The notes: generated from the letters alone by a model not told the origin. A stretch of 8,129 nt of DNA from Pseudomonadota bacterium (GCA_021807465.1 JAKBCX010000053.1:1-8129); one strand, 5' to 3'; counted from the stretch's first letter, positions 1 through 6,712 are shown. A program made the numbers and translations.

Positions 1-19
1 GGTGCGGTAACATTAGAGA

Positions 20-55
20 TTTGCTGCAATGCACAAATAAGGCTAATTAATAGCC
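20..55 (+). promoter_or_regulatory. Putative pyc promoter/operator region with two dyads
   Basis: Positions 20-30 read TTTGCTGCAAT, a near-perfect dyad (TTTGC-T-GCAAt). Positions 41-55 contain GGCTA and TAGCC arms around ATTAA. A weak sigma70-like pair is possible: TTGCTG at 21-26 and TAATTA at 44-49, separated by 17 bp; the -10 match is poor. If real, the first dyad would overlap the -35 element, where a regulator could act. It resembles the TTTACTGTAAA element upstream of the ScfR gene in this window. The promoter call is inference from weak consensus matches. Confidence 0.3.
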
Positions 56-74
56 ATAAGCATCGTGCAAGCAG

Positions 75-93
75 CGGGGCGGTCACCGCCCCG
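75..93 (+). other. GC-rich hairpin in the pyc leader
   Basis: An 8-bp perfect stem (75-82 with 86-93, CGGGGCGG/CCGCCCCG) closes a three-base TCA loop. It ends 7 bases before the GGGAG ribosome binding site (101-105) of pyc. No T-run follows, so it does not look like an intrinsic terminator. It could stabilise the mRNA 5' end or affect access to the ribosome binding site. The structure is visible; its function is unknown. Confidence 0.5.
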
Positions 94-113
94 GCGTTTC
101 GGGAGTAAAAAAC

Positions 114-3100
114 GTGCAAAAATTCAAGCGCCTCTTAGTCGCCAACCGGTCGGAAATCGCCATCCGCGTCATGCGCGCCGCAGCCGAGCTGGGCATTTCC
201 ACCATTGCCGTTTACCCCGAGCACGACAAACTCTCTCTGCACCGCTTCAAGGCGGACGAAGCCTATCTCATCGGCCGTGGCAAAGGCCCCATCGAGGCTT
301 ATCTCTCCATCGATGAGGTGATCCGCGTCGCCAAACTCTCCGGCGCCGATGCCGTCCATCCCGGCTATGGCTTCCTGTCAGAAAATCCCGAATTCGCCGA
401 GGCCTGCGCCGAAGCCGGCATAACTTTCATTGGCCCGCGCCCGGAAACCATGCGCCAGCTCGGCAACAAAGTGGCCGCGCGTAACCTCGCCATTTCCGTT
501 GGCGTGCCGGTCATGCCCGCCACCGAGCCACTCCCCTATAACGATGATGAAATAAAACGCCTCGCCGCTGAAGTCGGTTACCCCGTCATGCTCAAGGCAA
601 GCTGGGGCGGCGGCGGGCGCGGCATGCGCCCCATCGAGAGCGAAGACACGCTGCTGGACTCCGTCGCCGCCGCACGGCGCGAGGCCAAGGCGGCCTTCGG
701 CAACGACGAAGTCTATCTCGAAAAACTCGTGCGCCGCGCATTTCATGTCGAGGTCCAGCTCCTGGGCGACTCCCATGGCAACCTCGTGCATCTGTTCGAG
801 CGCGATTGCTCCATCCAGCGCCGCCACCAGAAAGTCATCGAGCGCGCCCCGGCCCCATACATGGACGATGCTTCCCGTGAAGCATTATGCAACGCCGCCC
901 TCGCCATCGGCCGCGCGACAAATTATTGCAACGCGGGCACGGTCGAATTCCTCATGGACCGCGACACGGGAAAATTCTACTTTATCGAGGTCAATCCCCG
1001 CGTTCAGGTCGAGCATACGGTCACGGAAGTCGTCACAGGCATCGACATCGTAAAAGCCCAAATCCACATCGCCGAAGGCGGCCATGTTGGCAATTTCGCC
1101 GAAACCGGCGTGCCGGAGCAAAAAGACATCCGCCTTTCCGGCCACGCCCTGCAATGCCGCATCACCACCGAGAATCCCGAGAATAATTTCGTCCCCGATT
1201 ACGGCCGCATCACCGCCTATCGCGGGGCCTATGGTTTCGGCATCCGCACAGATGGCGGCACCGCCTATTCCGGCGCCGTCGTCACGCGCTTTTACGATGC
1301 GCTGCTCGAAAAAGTCACCGCCTGGGCGCCCACGGCGGAAGAAGCCATCGCCCGCATGGACCGCGCCTTGCGCGAATACCGCATACGCGGCGTCGCCACC
1401 AACCTCACCTTTCTGGAAACCCTGCTGGAACACCCCGATTTCCGCTCCGGCAATTACACAACGCGGTTTATCGACAACACGCCAGAACTCTTCACCGTCA
1501 AGCGCAGGCTGGACCGCGCCACCAAACTTCTGCGCTACATCGCCGATGTTACCGTAAACGGCCACCCGGAAACGCGCGGCAAACCGCTTCCCTCCCCCAA
1601 CGCCCGCACGCCGCAAGCGCCCTATTTTGGCGATGAACGGGCCGATGGCACAAAGCAGCTCCTCGACAAGCTCGGCCCCAAGGGCTTCGCGCAATGGATG
1701 CTGGAACAAAAACGCGCTTTGGTGACAGACACGACCATGCGCGATGCGCATCAATCGCTGCTCGCCACACGCATGCGCACTTACGACCTTGTGGCCGCAG
1801 CCAAGCCCACCTCGGTTGGCCTGCCGCAGCTTTTCTCGCTGGAATGCTGGGGCGGCGCCACATTCGATGTTTCCATGCGCTTTCTGCAGGAAGGCCCATG
1901 GGACCGTTTGAGCCTGCTGCGCGAGCGCGCGCCGAACATCTTGCTGCAAATGCTGCTGCGCGGCGCCAATGGTGTGGGCTACAAAAATTACCCCGATAAC
2001 GTCGTCAAATTCTTCGTCCGCCAGGCGGCGGAAGCGGGCATCGACCTGTTCCGCATCTTCGACTGCCTCAACTGGGTCGAGAATATGCGTGTCGCCATCG
2101 ACGCCGTTGCCGAATGCGGCAAGCTGGCGGAAGGCGCGCTGTGCTACACGGGCGATATTCTGGACCCGGACCGCGCCAAATATTCGCTGAACTACTATGT
2201 GAGTTTGGCAAAAGAGCTGGAAGCCGCGGGCTGCCACATCATCGCCATTAAAGACATGGCCGGGTTGCTGAAACCCTCCGCCGCCACGGTGCTGGTAAAA
2301 GCCCTGAAGGAAAGCGTGGGCCTGCCCATCCATTTGCACACGCACGATACATCCGGCATTTCCGGTGCCACGGTGCTGGCCGCCGTGCATGCGGGGGTAG
2401 ATGCGTTCGATGCCGCAATGGACCCGATGTCCGGCCTCACCGCCCAACCCTGCCTTGGCTCTTTGGTGGAGGCCCTGCGCCATACCGAGCGTGACACAGG
2501 CCTCGACCCCGCCGCCATCCGCCAGCTCAGCTTCTATTGGGAAGCCGCGCGCGCCCAATACGCGGCATTCGAGAGCGATCTGCAATCCGGCGCGTCCGAA
2601 GTGTATTTGCACGAAATGCCCGGCGGCCAATTCACCAATTTGCGCGAGCAAGCCCGCAGCCTGGGTCTGGAAACACGCTGGCACGAAGTCGCCCGCGCCT
2701 ACCGCGACGCGAATGATCTGTTCGGCGACATCGTCAAAGTCACGCCATCCTCCAAGGTGGTGGGAGACATGGCGCTGATGATGGTCAGCCAGAACCTCAC
2801 GCCCGAAATGGTGCTCGATCCCACTCGGGAAATTTCCTTCCCGCAATCAGTGGTCGAGATGATGCATGGCGGCCTTGGCCAGCCTCCCGGCGGCTGGCCG
2901 GAGGCCATCCAGAAAAAAGTGCTGAAAGGTACTACGCCGATAACGGTGCGCCCCGGTGCGTTGATGAAGGATGAAGACATCGAAGCCGCCCGCAAACAGG
3001 CGGAAGAGGCATGCGGCATCCCGATGCATGACCGCATCCTGGCCTCCTACCTCATGTACCCAGAAGTGTTCACCAAGTTCAACGCGTTCCTGCGCACATA

Positions 3101-3557
3101 CGGCCCAGTCTCGGTCCTGCCCACCCCGGTCTATTTCTACGGCATGAAGCCAGGCGATGAAATTTCCATCCGCCTGCAAACTGGCAAGACCATGATTGTC
3201 AGCCTGCAAACCATCTCGGCGGTTGATGAGGATGGCAATGTCAACGTCTTCTTCGAACTTAACGGCCAACCCCGGGTCATCACAGTGCCCAACCGCGCCG
3301 CCGTTTCCACCCGCCCCGCGCGGCGCAAGGCGGATGAGGAAGACGCCAAACAGCTCGGCGCCCCCATGCCAGGCTCCATCGCCGCCCTGCTGGTGCGTGA
3401 GGACCAAGCCGTTAAGCAGGGCGAACCGCTGCTCAGCATCGAGGCGATGAAGATGGAAGCGCAAATTTCTGCCCCGTGCGATGGTGTGGTGAAAACCATC
3501 CTCGTCCGCCCCGGCGAGCAGGTGGATGCCAAAGACCTTCTCATCGAATTCGCGTGA
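114..3557 (+). CDS. pyc: Pyruvate carboxylase, single-chain, biotin-dependent
   Basis: This 1147-residue cytosolic enzyme carboxylates pyruvate to oxaloacetate using ATP and bicarbonate, refilling the TCA cycle and supplying gluconeogenesis; the family is usually a tetramer. The biotin carboxylase domain covers about residues 1-455, with the ATP-grasp glycine loop GGGGRGM at 165-171, FERDCSIQRRHQK at 228-240 and the active-site E292/N294/R296 group in EVNPRVQVEH. The carboxyltransferase domain covers about 530-800: metal ligands D544 (TMRDAHQ), H742 and H744 (HLHTHD), and carboxylated-lysine candidate K713 (IKDMAG). T877 in KVTPSSK matches the catalytic threonine of the R. etli enzyme. The C-terminal biotin carrier domain covers about 1075-1147 and ends with EAMKME, biotinylation site K1113. 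Length is normal (about 1150). The start is GTG, chosen because GGGAG lies 8 bases upstream and the protein begins in the conserved KRLLVANRSEIAIR motif. A terminator-like hairpin follows the stop. Nothing appears missing. Confidence 0.98.
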   Translation: MQKFKRLLVANRSEIAIRVMRAAAELGISTIAVYPEHDKLSLHRFKADEAYLIGRGKGPIEAYLSIDEVIRVAKLSGADAVHPGYGFLSENPEFAEACAEAGITFIGPRPETMRQLGNKVAARNLAISVGVPVMPATEPLPYNDDEIKRLAAEVGYPVMLKASWGGGGRGMRPIESEDTLLDSVAAARREAKAAFGNDEVYLEKLVRRAFHVEVQLLGDSHGNLVHLFERDCSIQRRHQKVIERAPAPYMDDASREALCNAALAIGRATNYCNAGTVEFLMDRDTGKFYFIEVNPRVQVEHTVTEVVTGIDIVKAQIHIAEGGHVGNFAETGVPEQKDIRLSGHALQCRITTENPENNFVPDYGRITAYRGAYGFGIRTDGGTAYSGAVVTRFYDALLEKVTAWAPTAEEAIARMDRALREYRIRGVATNLTFLETLLEHPDFRSGNYTTRFIDNTPELFTVKRRLDRATKLLRYIADVTVNGHPETRGKPLPSPNARTPQAPYFGDERADGTKQLLDKLGPKGFAQWMLEQKRALVTDTTMRDAHQSLLATRMRTYDLVAAAKPTSVGLPQLFSLECWGGATFDVSMRFLQEGPWDRLSLLRERAPNILLQMLLRGANGVGYKNYPDNVVKFFVRQAAEAGIDLFRIFDCLNWVENMRVAIDAVAECGKLAEGALCYTGDILDPDRAKYSLNYYVSLAKELEAAGCHIIAIKDMAGLLKPSAATVLVKALKESVGLPIHLHTHDTSGISGATVLAAVHAGVDAFDAAMDPMSGLTAQPCLGSLVEALRHTERDTGLDPAAIRQLSFYWEAARAQYAAFESDLQSGASEVYLHEMPGGQFTNLREQARSLGLETRWHEVARAYRDANDLFGDIVKVTPSSKVVGDMALMMVSQNLTPEMVLDPTREISFPQSVVEMMHGGLGQPPGGWPEAIQKKVLKGTTPITVRPGALMKDEDIEAARKQAEEACGIPMHDRILASYLMYPEVFTKFNAFLRTYGPVSVLPTPVYFYGMKPGDEISIRLQTGKTMIVSLQTISAVDEDGNVNVFFELNGQPRVITVPNRAAVSTRPARRKADEEDAKQLGAPMPGSIAALLVREDQAVKQGEPLLSIEAMKMEAQISAPCDGVVKTILVRPGEQVDAKDLLIEFA

Positions 3558-3586
3558 GCCAAGGCACAACTCTGCCCCACACACAG

Positions 3587-3620
3587 GAAAAGCCGCCATT
3601 GTTAAAAATGGCGGGTTTTC
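3587..3620 (+). terminator. Intrinsic terminator-like hairpin after pyc, overlapping the next gene's start
   Basis: CCGCCATT (3593-3600) pairs perfectly with AATGGCGG (3607-3614) around a GTTAAA loop. After a single G-G mismatch, an A-run (3588-3591) pairs with a T-run (3616-3619), and G3587 pairs with C3620. A GC stem flanked by A and T runs, about 30 bases after the pyc stop, is the classic form of an intrinsic, possibly bidirectional, terminator. The T-run is only four bases, so termination may be partial. The ATG at 3608 of the downstream gene lies inside the 3' arm. Confidence 0.7.
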
Positions 3621-5032
3621 CTGTGGCTCTTATCGCGCTCCTACTGCTGGCGCTCCCGCGCCTCATCCTCATTCCGCTGCATTACGCGCCAGACCCTAAC
3701 GAGGGCTGGAACGCCTTCCATGCCATCATGGCCGCATCACGCGCCACGCTCTACCCGCCCCCCGGCGCACTTACGGGCAATAACTACCCGCCGCTCTCTT
3801 TCTACGCCGTCCGTTTCATCGCCTATTTCACCGGCGATGCCATCATCGCCGGGCGCCTCATTTCCCTTTTCTCAATCCTTGCAGCTTCGGCCCTCATCTG
3901 GCGCATCGTAACAAATATCACCCGCAACAAAACAGCCGCGGGCTGGGCCGCCATTCTGTTCCTGGCCTACAACGTTACTTTGTTCCGCTCCTATTTCTGC
4001 CTCAACGACCCGCAATGGCTGGCCCATGCCGTAGCCCTTCTCGGCATCGCCACATTATTTCCGGCAGAACCCGCGCCGCTCACGCGCCCGCGCATCGCCG
4101 CATCATCCTTCCTGCTGGTGGCGGCAGGTTTCGTAAAACAGAATCTCATAGGCTTTCCCGCTGCCATCACGCTCTGGCTGCTCATCACGCATCGCCGCCA
4201 TTTCGCGCTCTGGCTGCTCTCCGGCGCCTTCTTCACCCTCGCGGGGCTTCTGCTCTGCCGCCTGGTTTACGGCGCATCCTTCCTGCCAGACCTGTTATTC
4301 TCTGCCCGGCATTATTCACCCGCCCGCGCCATTATCAAATCCCTCCCCATACTGGCGGCACTTTCCCCCATGGTGGTGGCAAGCCTGCGCCTGCCGCGCC
4401 AAAATAAGCAGGCCGCGCTCTTCCCCATCGCGGTCACCGTTTGCCTCGTCACCGGCATCATCCAGCGCGGTGGCATTGGGGTGGACATTAACGCCCATTT
4501 CGAAACCCTCATCGCCGCCAGCATCGGCACGGGCATCGCCCTGGCCGCACCGGCACGCAAGCGCGCACGGCACTGGCTCCTCGCACCATTCATCATTCTC
4601 GTGCCGCTCGCCGCGGCGCAATCCATCGCGGCACTCCGCCACCTCAACCGCAACCTTGCCAACTGGCACAGCGCCATCGCGCATATTGCCGCCGTGCCTG
4701 GTAATGTAGCATGCGACAACCTCGCCTATTGCTACTGGGCCGGAAAATCCTACAGTGCCGATTTCTTCCTGTACGGCCAGCGCTTTTTGCAAACCGGCAA
4801 CGGCACCGCCTTGCAGGAAGCCGTTAACAACCACAGCATCACTGCCGCCGAACTGCCCGGCCAACCAGTATCCTGCCAGAGCAATCCGCTCGCGCATCTC
4901 TTCCGCGCCGCCGCTCCAGCCATCTTCTACCGAAACAAAACAATCGAGCTGGCCGCGCTGCCAACCCCGCTCCCCGCCGCAAGCTGTTCTACTGGTTCAG
5001 CAGCGCCGCCAGTGCCCCGGGCGGCAAATTAA
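3608..5032 (+). CDS. GT-C/PMT-like polytopic membrane protein, putative glycosyltransferase
   Basis: From ATG 3608 the product is 474 residues. It is dominated by hydrophobic segments (about 5-27, 78-98, 110-130, 138-150, 165-185, then several more to about 340) and ends in a likely periplasmic tail of roughly 130 residues with several cysteines. An acidic motif, DPNEGWNAF (29-37), follows the first membrane segment as in the first periplasmic loop of GT-C/ArnT/PMT-like enzymes; NNYPPLSFY (58-66) and LNDPQW (132-137) also fit. Such enzymes move sugars from polyprenyl-phosphate donors to lipid or protein acceptors; donor and acceptor cannot be read here. The start is uncertain. GTG 3554 overlaps the pyc stop (492 aa); TTG 3599 has AGGAAA 8 bases upstream (477 aa); ATG 3608 lies in the terminator-like hairpin; GTG 3623 is also in frame. 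The last 44 bases overlap the 3' end of the convergent secreted-protein gene. Expression may depend on readthrough from pyc. Confidence 0.78.
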   Translation: MAGFPVALIALLLLALPRLILIPLHYAPDPNEGWNAFHAIMAASRATLYPPPGALTGNNYPPLSFYAVRFIAYFTGDAIIAGRLISLFSILAASALIWRIVTNITRNKTAAGWAAILFLAYNVTLFRSYFCLNDPQWLAHAVALLGIATLFPAEPAPLTRPRIAASSFLLVAAGFVKQNLIGFPAAITLWLLITHRRHFALWLLSGAFFTLAGLLLCRLVYGASFLPDLLFSARHYSPARAIIKSLPILAALSPMVVASLRLPRQNKQAALFPIAVTVCLVTGIIQRGGIGVDINAHFETLIAASIGTGIALAAPARKRARHWLLAPFIILVPLAAAQSIAALRHLNRNLANWHSAIAHIAAVPGNVACDNLAYCYWAGKSYSADFFLYGQRFLQTGNGTALQEAVNNHSITAAELPGQPVSCQSNPLAHLFRAAAPAIFYRNKTIELAALPTPLPAASCSTGSAAPPVPRAAN

Positions 5033-5564
5033 GCGGCGTCAGCCCCGCGGGCGGGCTGAACAAATCCGCCGGCTGCGGCGCATAATTCACCGCCAGCGCC
5101 GTTACCTCCGCCGAGCCACGGTCGTTATGCCCGGAAAAATGCAGCACCACGCCCGATTTTGTAAGGCACGCCGTGCCGGTGGCGTGTTTGTCCAGCACCA
5201 GGTAATTCTCGCAATCCAGCCCGGCATAATGGCCCTGCCCCAGCGGCGTGAAACTTGCCCCATCCGCATGGTAAATCTGCGCGGTATAGGCCGAAAAATC
5301 CGGCGCCTGCACCAGCGCGTGCAGGTTCGGTATAATCAGTTCCGCCTGCCCGGCGGGCAGATTACCCAGCACATAGTAACCAGCGGCGGAATCAACCCGT
5401 ACCATCTGGTCCGCCGCGCTATAATGCAGCTCGTATTGCGCGGGTGTGCGGCCTGGCACATCAAGCTGGTATGTCACCGCCACATCGCGCGTGGGCAGAA
5501 AAACCGGCGTGGCCAGCGCGCTGGCGGGCAGGACCGCAAAAGCGGCGGCAAGTAAAATTTTCAT
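4989..5564 (-). CDS. Secreted DUF4412-like protein of unknown function
   Basis: The 191-residue product begins with a clear Sec signal peptide: MK, a hydrophobic core (about 3-14), and ALA before TP, suggesting cleavage after residue 18. There is no lipobox cysteine, so a soluble periplasmic protein is expected. The mature part looks beta-rich. The run VTYQLDV, a stretch resembling 'VRVD..AGYYVLGNL', GLDCENY, and GTACLTKSGVVLHFSG resembles DUF4412-type proteins, whose function is not established. C118 and C133 could form a disulfide. The start ATG overlaps the aat stop in ATGA (5561-5564), with AGGAA just upstream inside aat, so the gene is probably translationally coupled to aat. Its stop (TAG) lies 44 bases inside the convergent membrane-protein gene, leaving no room for a conventional terminator. 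The family assignment is from sequence resemblance only. Confidence 0.82.
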   Translation of the reverse strand: MKILLAAAFAVLPASALATPVFLPTRDVAVTYQLDVPGRTPAQYELHYSAADQMVRVDSAAGYYVLGNLPAGQAELIIPNLHALVQAPDFSAYTAQIYHADGASFTPLGQGHYAGLDCENYLVLDKHATGTACLTKSGVVLHFSGHNDRGSAEVTALAVNYAPQPADLFSPPAGLTPLNLPPGALAALLNQ

Positions 5565-6232
5565 GGCATTTCCTGTCGCATGGCCTCAATCTCGCGCATC
5601 AATAAGGCAGCATCAGGGCTGGCGATAAACCGCGCAGGCACATCCACCGCCTCGGCCAGGCGTACATGGTACTGGGCGCGCGGAATTTCCACCGCCCCAA
5701 ACCGCGCCAGATGCCCGGTGATGAACTGCGTATCCAGCAAGGTAAAGCCTGAAAGCCGCAACCTGGCCACCAGATGCACCAGCGCCACTTTCGAGCCATC
5801 GGTGGCGGTGGAAAACATGCTCTCGCCAAAAAACGCCCCGCCCAGCGCGGCGCCATAAAGCCCGCCCACCAGCCGCCCATTTTCCCAGGTCTCGACACTA
5901 TGGGCAAAGCCCATCCTGTGCAGCTCGGTAAACAGCCGCTCTATCTCCGGGTTTATCCAGGTTTCCGGCCGCCCCGCGCGCATGGCGGCGCAGTTGGCGA
6001 TGGTGGCGGCAAAATCCGCATTGGCGGTTACGGTAAAGCGTTTGCCGCGCAGTGTTTTCATCAGGCTGCGCGGAATATGGAACCCATGCAGCGGCAGCAC
6101 GCCGCGCGCTTCCGGGTCCAGCCAATGCAGTGTTTTCGCCCCCCGCGATTCCGCCATGGGGAACAGCCCCAGCCGGTAGGCGCGGAGCAGCAAATCCGGC
6201 GTAAGCTGAAAAGGCCGTGCGGACATGTGCAT
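5561..6232 (-). CDS. aat: Leucyl/phenylalanyl-tRNA--protein transferase
   Basis: Aat is a cytosolic enzyme that moves leucine or phenylalanine from aminoacyl-tRNA onto proteins with N-terminal Arg or Lys, marking them for ClpS/ClpAP degradation (N-degron pathway). The 223-residue product has LLLRAYRLGLFPMAES (14-29), HWLDPEARGVLPL (36-48), TWINPEIE (91-98), GGAFFGESMFS (131-141) and LLDTQFIT (165-172). W92, E137, D167 and Q169 sit at a constant offset of 19 from E. coli W111, E156, D186 and Q188, so the active site looks intact. Length fits the shorter alphaproteobacterial forms. I chose ATG 6232 because the protein then begins just before the conserved FQLTPDLLLRAY; ATG 6226 (221 aa) is as likely, and the ribosome binding site is weak. 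The frame stays open to 6409, but that crosses a strong terminator and lacks family similarity. The signal-peptide protein gene follows with an ATGA overlap. Confidence 0.96.
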   Translation of the reverse strand: MHMSARPFQLTPDLLLRAYRLGLFPMAESRGAKTLHWLDPEARGVLPLHGFHIPRSLMKTLRGKRFTVTANADFAATIANCAAMRAGRPETWINPEIERLFTELHRMGFAHSVETWENGRLVGGLYGAALGGAFFGESMFSTATDGSKVALVHLVARLRLSGFTLLDTQFITGHLARFGAVEIPRAQYHVRLAEAVDVPARFIASPDAALLMREIEAMRQEMP

Positions 6233-6294
6233 CAAATCGCATGGCCGCCCGTTACCTGCCAAGTGAAACCATTGGCATGTTGCCGCCCGCGCGC

Positions 6295-6325
6295 AATAAA
6301 AAACCCCGGGCTTCAAGGCCCGGGG
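6295..6325 (-). terminator. Rho-independent terminator of the small minus-strand gene
   Basis: On the minus strand, CCCCGGGC (6325-6318) pairs perfectly with GCCCGGGG (6311-6304) around a six-base loop. TTTTTT (6303-6298) follows directly, then ATT. This is a textbook intrinsic terminator 28 bases after the stop codon of the 69-residue gene. It separates that gene from aat, whose start lies about 60 bases further on, so aat probably has its own promoter; I found no convincing one in 6233-6303. Confidence 0.88.
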
Positions 6326-6353
6326 CAGGGTACGGCGGAACTTGTTCTTGGTT

Positions 6354-6563
6354 TTAGCGGGGCGAGCGGGCCCATCCATGGTCATGGACCAGTCCGTCAT
6401 CATAGGCATTGCTGTAATCCTTGGCCGGCGCCATACGCGCCAGGCGGCTGGCTTCCGCCAGGCTCACAATGGTGGAGAACGCATCAGCCACCACATCGCG
6501 CCGGCGCGTGGCGGGCGCGCCGCTAAGGCCTTCGGGGGAGCAGGGAATATTGAACTGACGCAT
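6354..6563 (-). CDS. Small protein of 69 residues, unrecognised
   Basis: I do not recognise this protein. It starts MRQFNIPCSPEGLSG and has a basic ATRRR stretch. A probable amphipathic helix follows (about 23-43, DVVADAF to RLARM), and the tail (about 49-69) is rich in Tyr, Asp, His and Trp. No signal peptide or membrane segment is visible. It has one cysteine (C8). The start is ATG 6563 because AAGGAG (6575-6570 on the minus strand) sits 6 bases upstream, an ideal ribosome binding site. The in-frame ATG at 6608 would give 84 residues but has no such site. The gene ends 28 bases before a strong intrinsic terminator, so it appears to be a monocistronic unit. It is divergent from the ScfR regulator gene, with a 149-bp shared upstream region. 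A real expressed gene is likely; its function is unknown. Confidence 0.65.
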   Translation of the reverse strand: MRQFNIPCSPEGLSGAPATRRRDVVADAFSTIVSLAEASRLARMAPAKDYSNAYDDGLVHDHGWARSPR

Positions 6564-6569
6564 GATAAT

Positions 6570-6575
6570 CTCCTT
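6570..6575 (-). promoter_or_regulatory. Strong ribosome binding site of the 69-residue gene
   Basis: The minus strand reads AAGGAG, six bases (ATTATC) before ATG 6563. It is the best Shine-Dalgarno match I found in the window, and it decides the start codon over the in-frame ATG at 6608. Confidence 0.8.
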
Positions 6576-6617
6576 CATACCCAATACTTCGTCCGGCATG
6601 CCGGGCATGGAGTGAAA

Positions 6618-6712
6618 CTATTTACAAACCCCCGCCGCGTACAGCACAAAATCGGCGGAAAACCTCGAAATACGTGCGTGACTTTACTGTAAATTTTTGC
6701 TATTTGTAAAAC
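6618..6712. promoter_or_regulatory. Divergent control region with ScfR-like operator half-sites
   Basis: Three related AT-rich elements lie between the divergent genes: TTTACAAA (6621-6628), the dyad TTTAC-T-GTAAA (6683-6693) and TTTGTAAA (6703-6710). The first and last are exact reverse complements. They resemble the TTTGCAAA-type sites that I recall for ScfR regulators (PccR, RamB). For scfR, GTGACT (6678-6683), a 17-bp gap and TATTTG (6701-6706) would place transcription start at or near the ATG (6713), which has no Shine-Dalgarno sequence. The dyad and the last half-site would then lie within the promoter, fitting autorepression. The elements are seen; promoter and operator roles are inferred. 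Confidence 0.45.

Noticed and set aside
75..93. GC hairpin before pyc as a terminator of an upstream gene
   Set aside because: No T-run follows it on the plus strand and no A-run precedes it, so it lacks the intrinsic terminator form.
885..2846. Long antisense open frame (653 codons) opposite pyc
   Set aside because: Its translation is low-complexity and matches no family I know, whereas the plus strand encodes an intact pyruvate carboxylase with all motifs. Long antisense frames are common opposite GC-rich genes with strong third-position bias.
2847..3599. Antisense open frame (250 codons) over the 3' part of pyc
   Set aside because: It is a continuation of the same codon-bias artefact, with no RBS and no recognisable protein features.
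4755..5555. Plus-strand open frame (266 codons) spanning the convergent junction
   Set aside because: It lies antisense to the secreted-protein gene, which has a clear signal peptide and a coupled start. Its translation is Arg/Gln-rich with no domain features.
6233..6409. N-terminal extension of aat to an upstream ATG at 6409
   Set aside because: It would place a rho-independent terminator inside the gene and add about 59 residues that Aat proteins lack. The conserved family sequence begins just after 6232.
5774..6526. Plus-strand open frame (250 codons) opposite aat and the small gene
   Set aside because: It runs through a strong terminator hairpin and opposite the conserved Aat motifs, and its translation has no family resemblance.
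6564..6608. N-terminal extension of the small gene to ATG 6608 (84 residues)
   Set aside because: The ideal AAGGAG site lies 6 bases before ATG 6563, and the upstream ATG has no comparable site.
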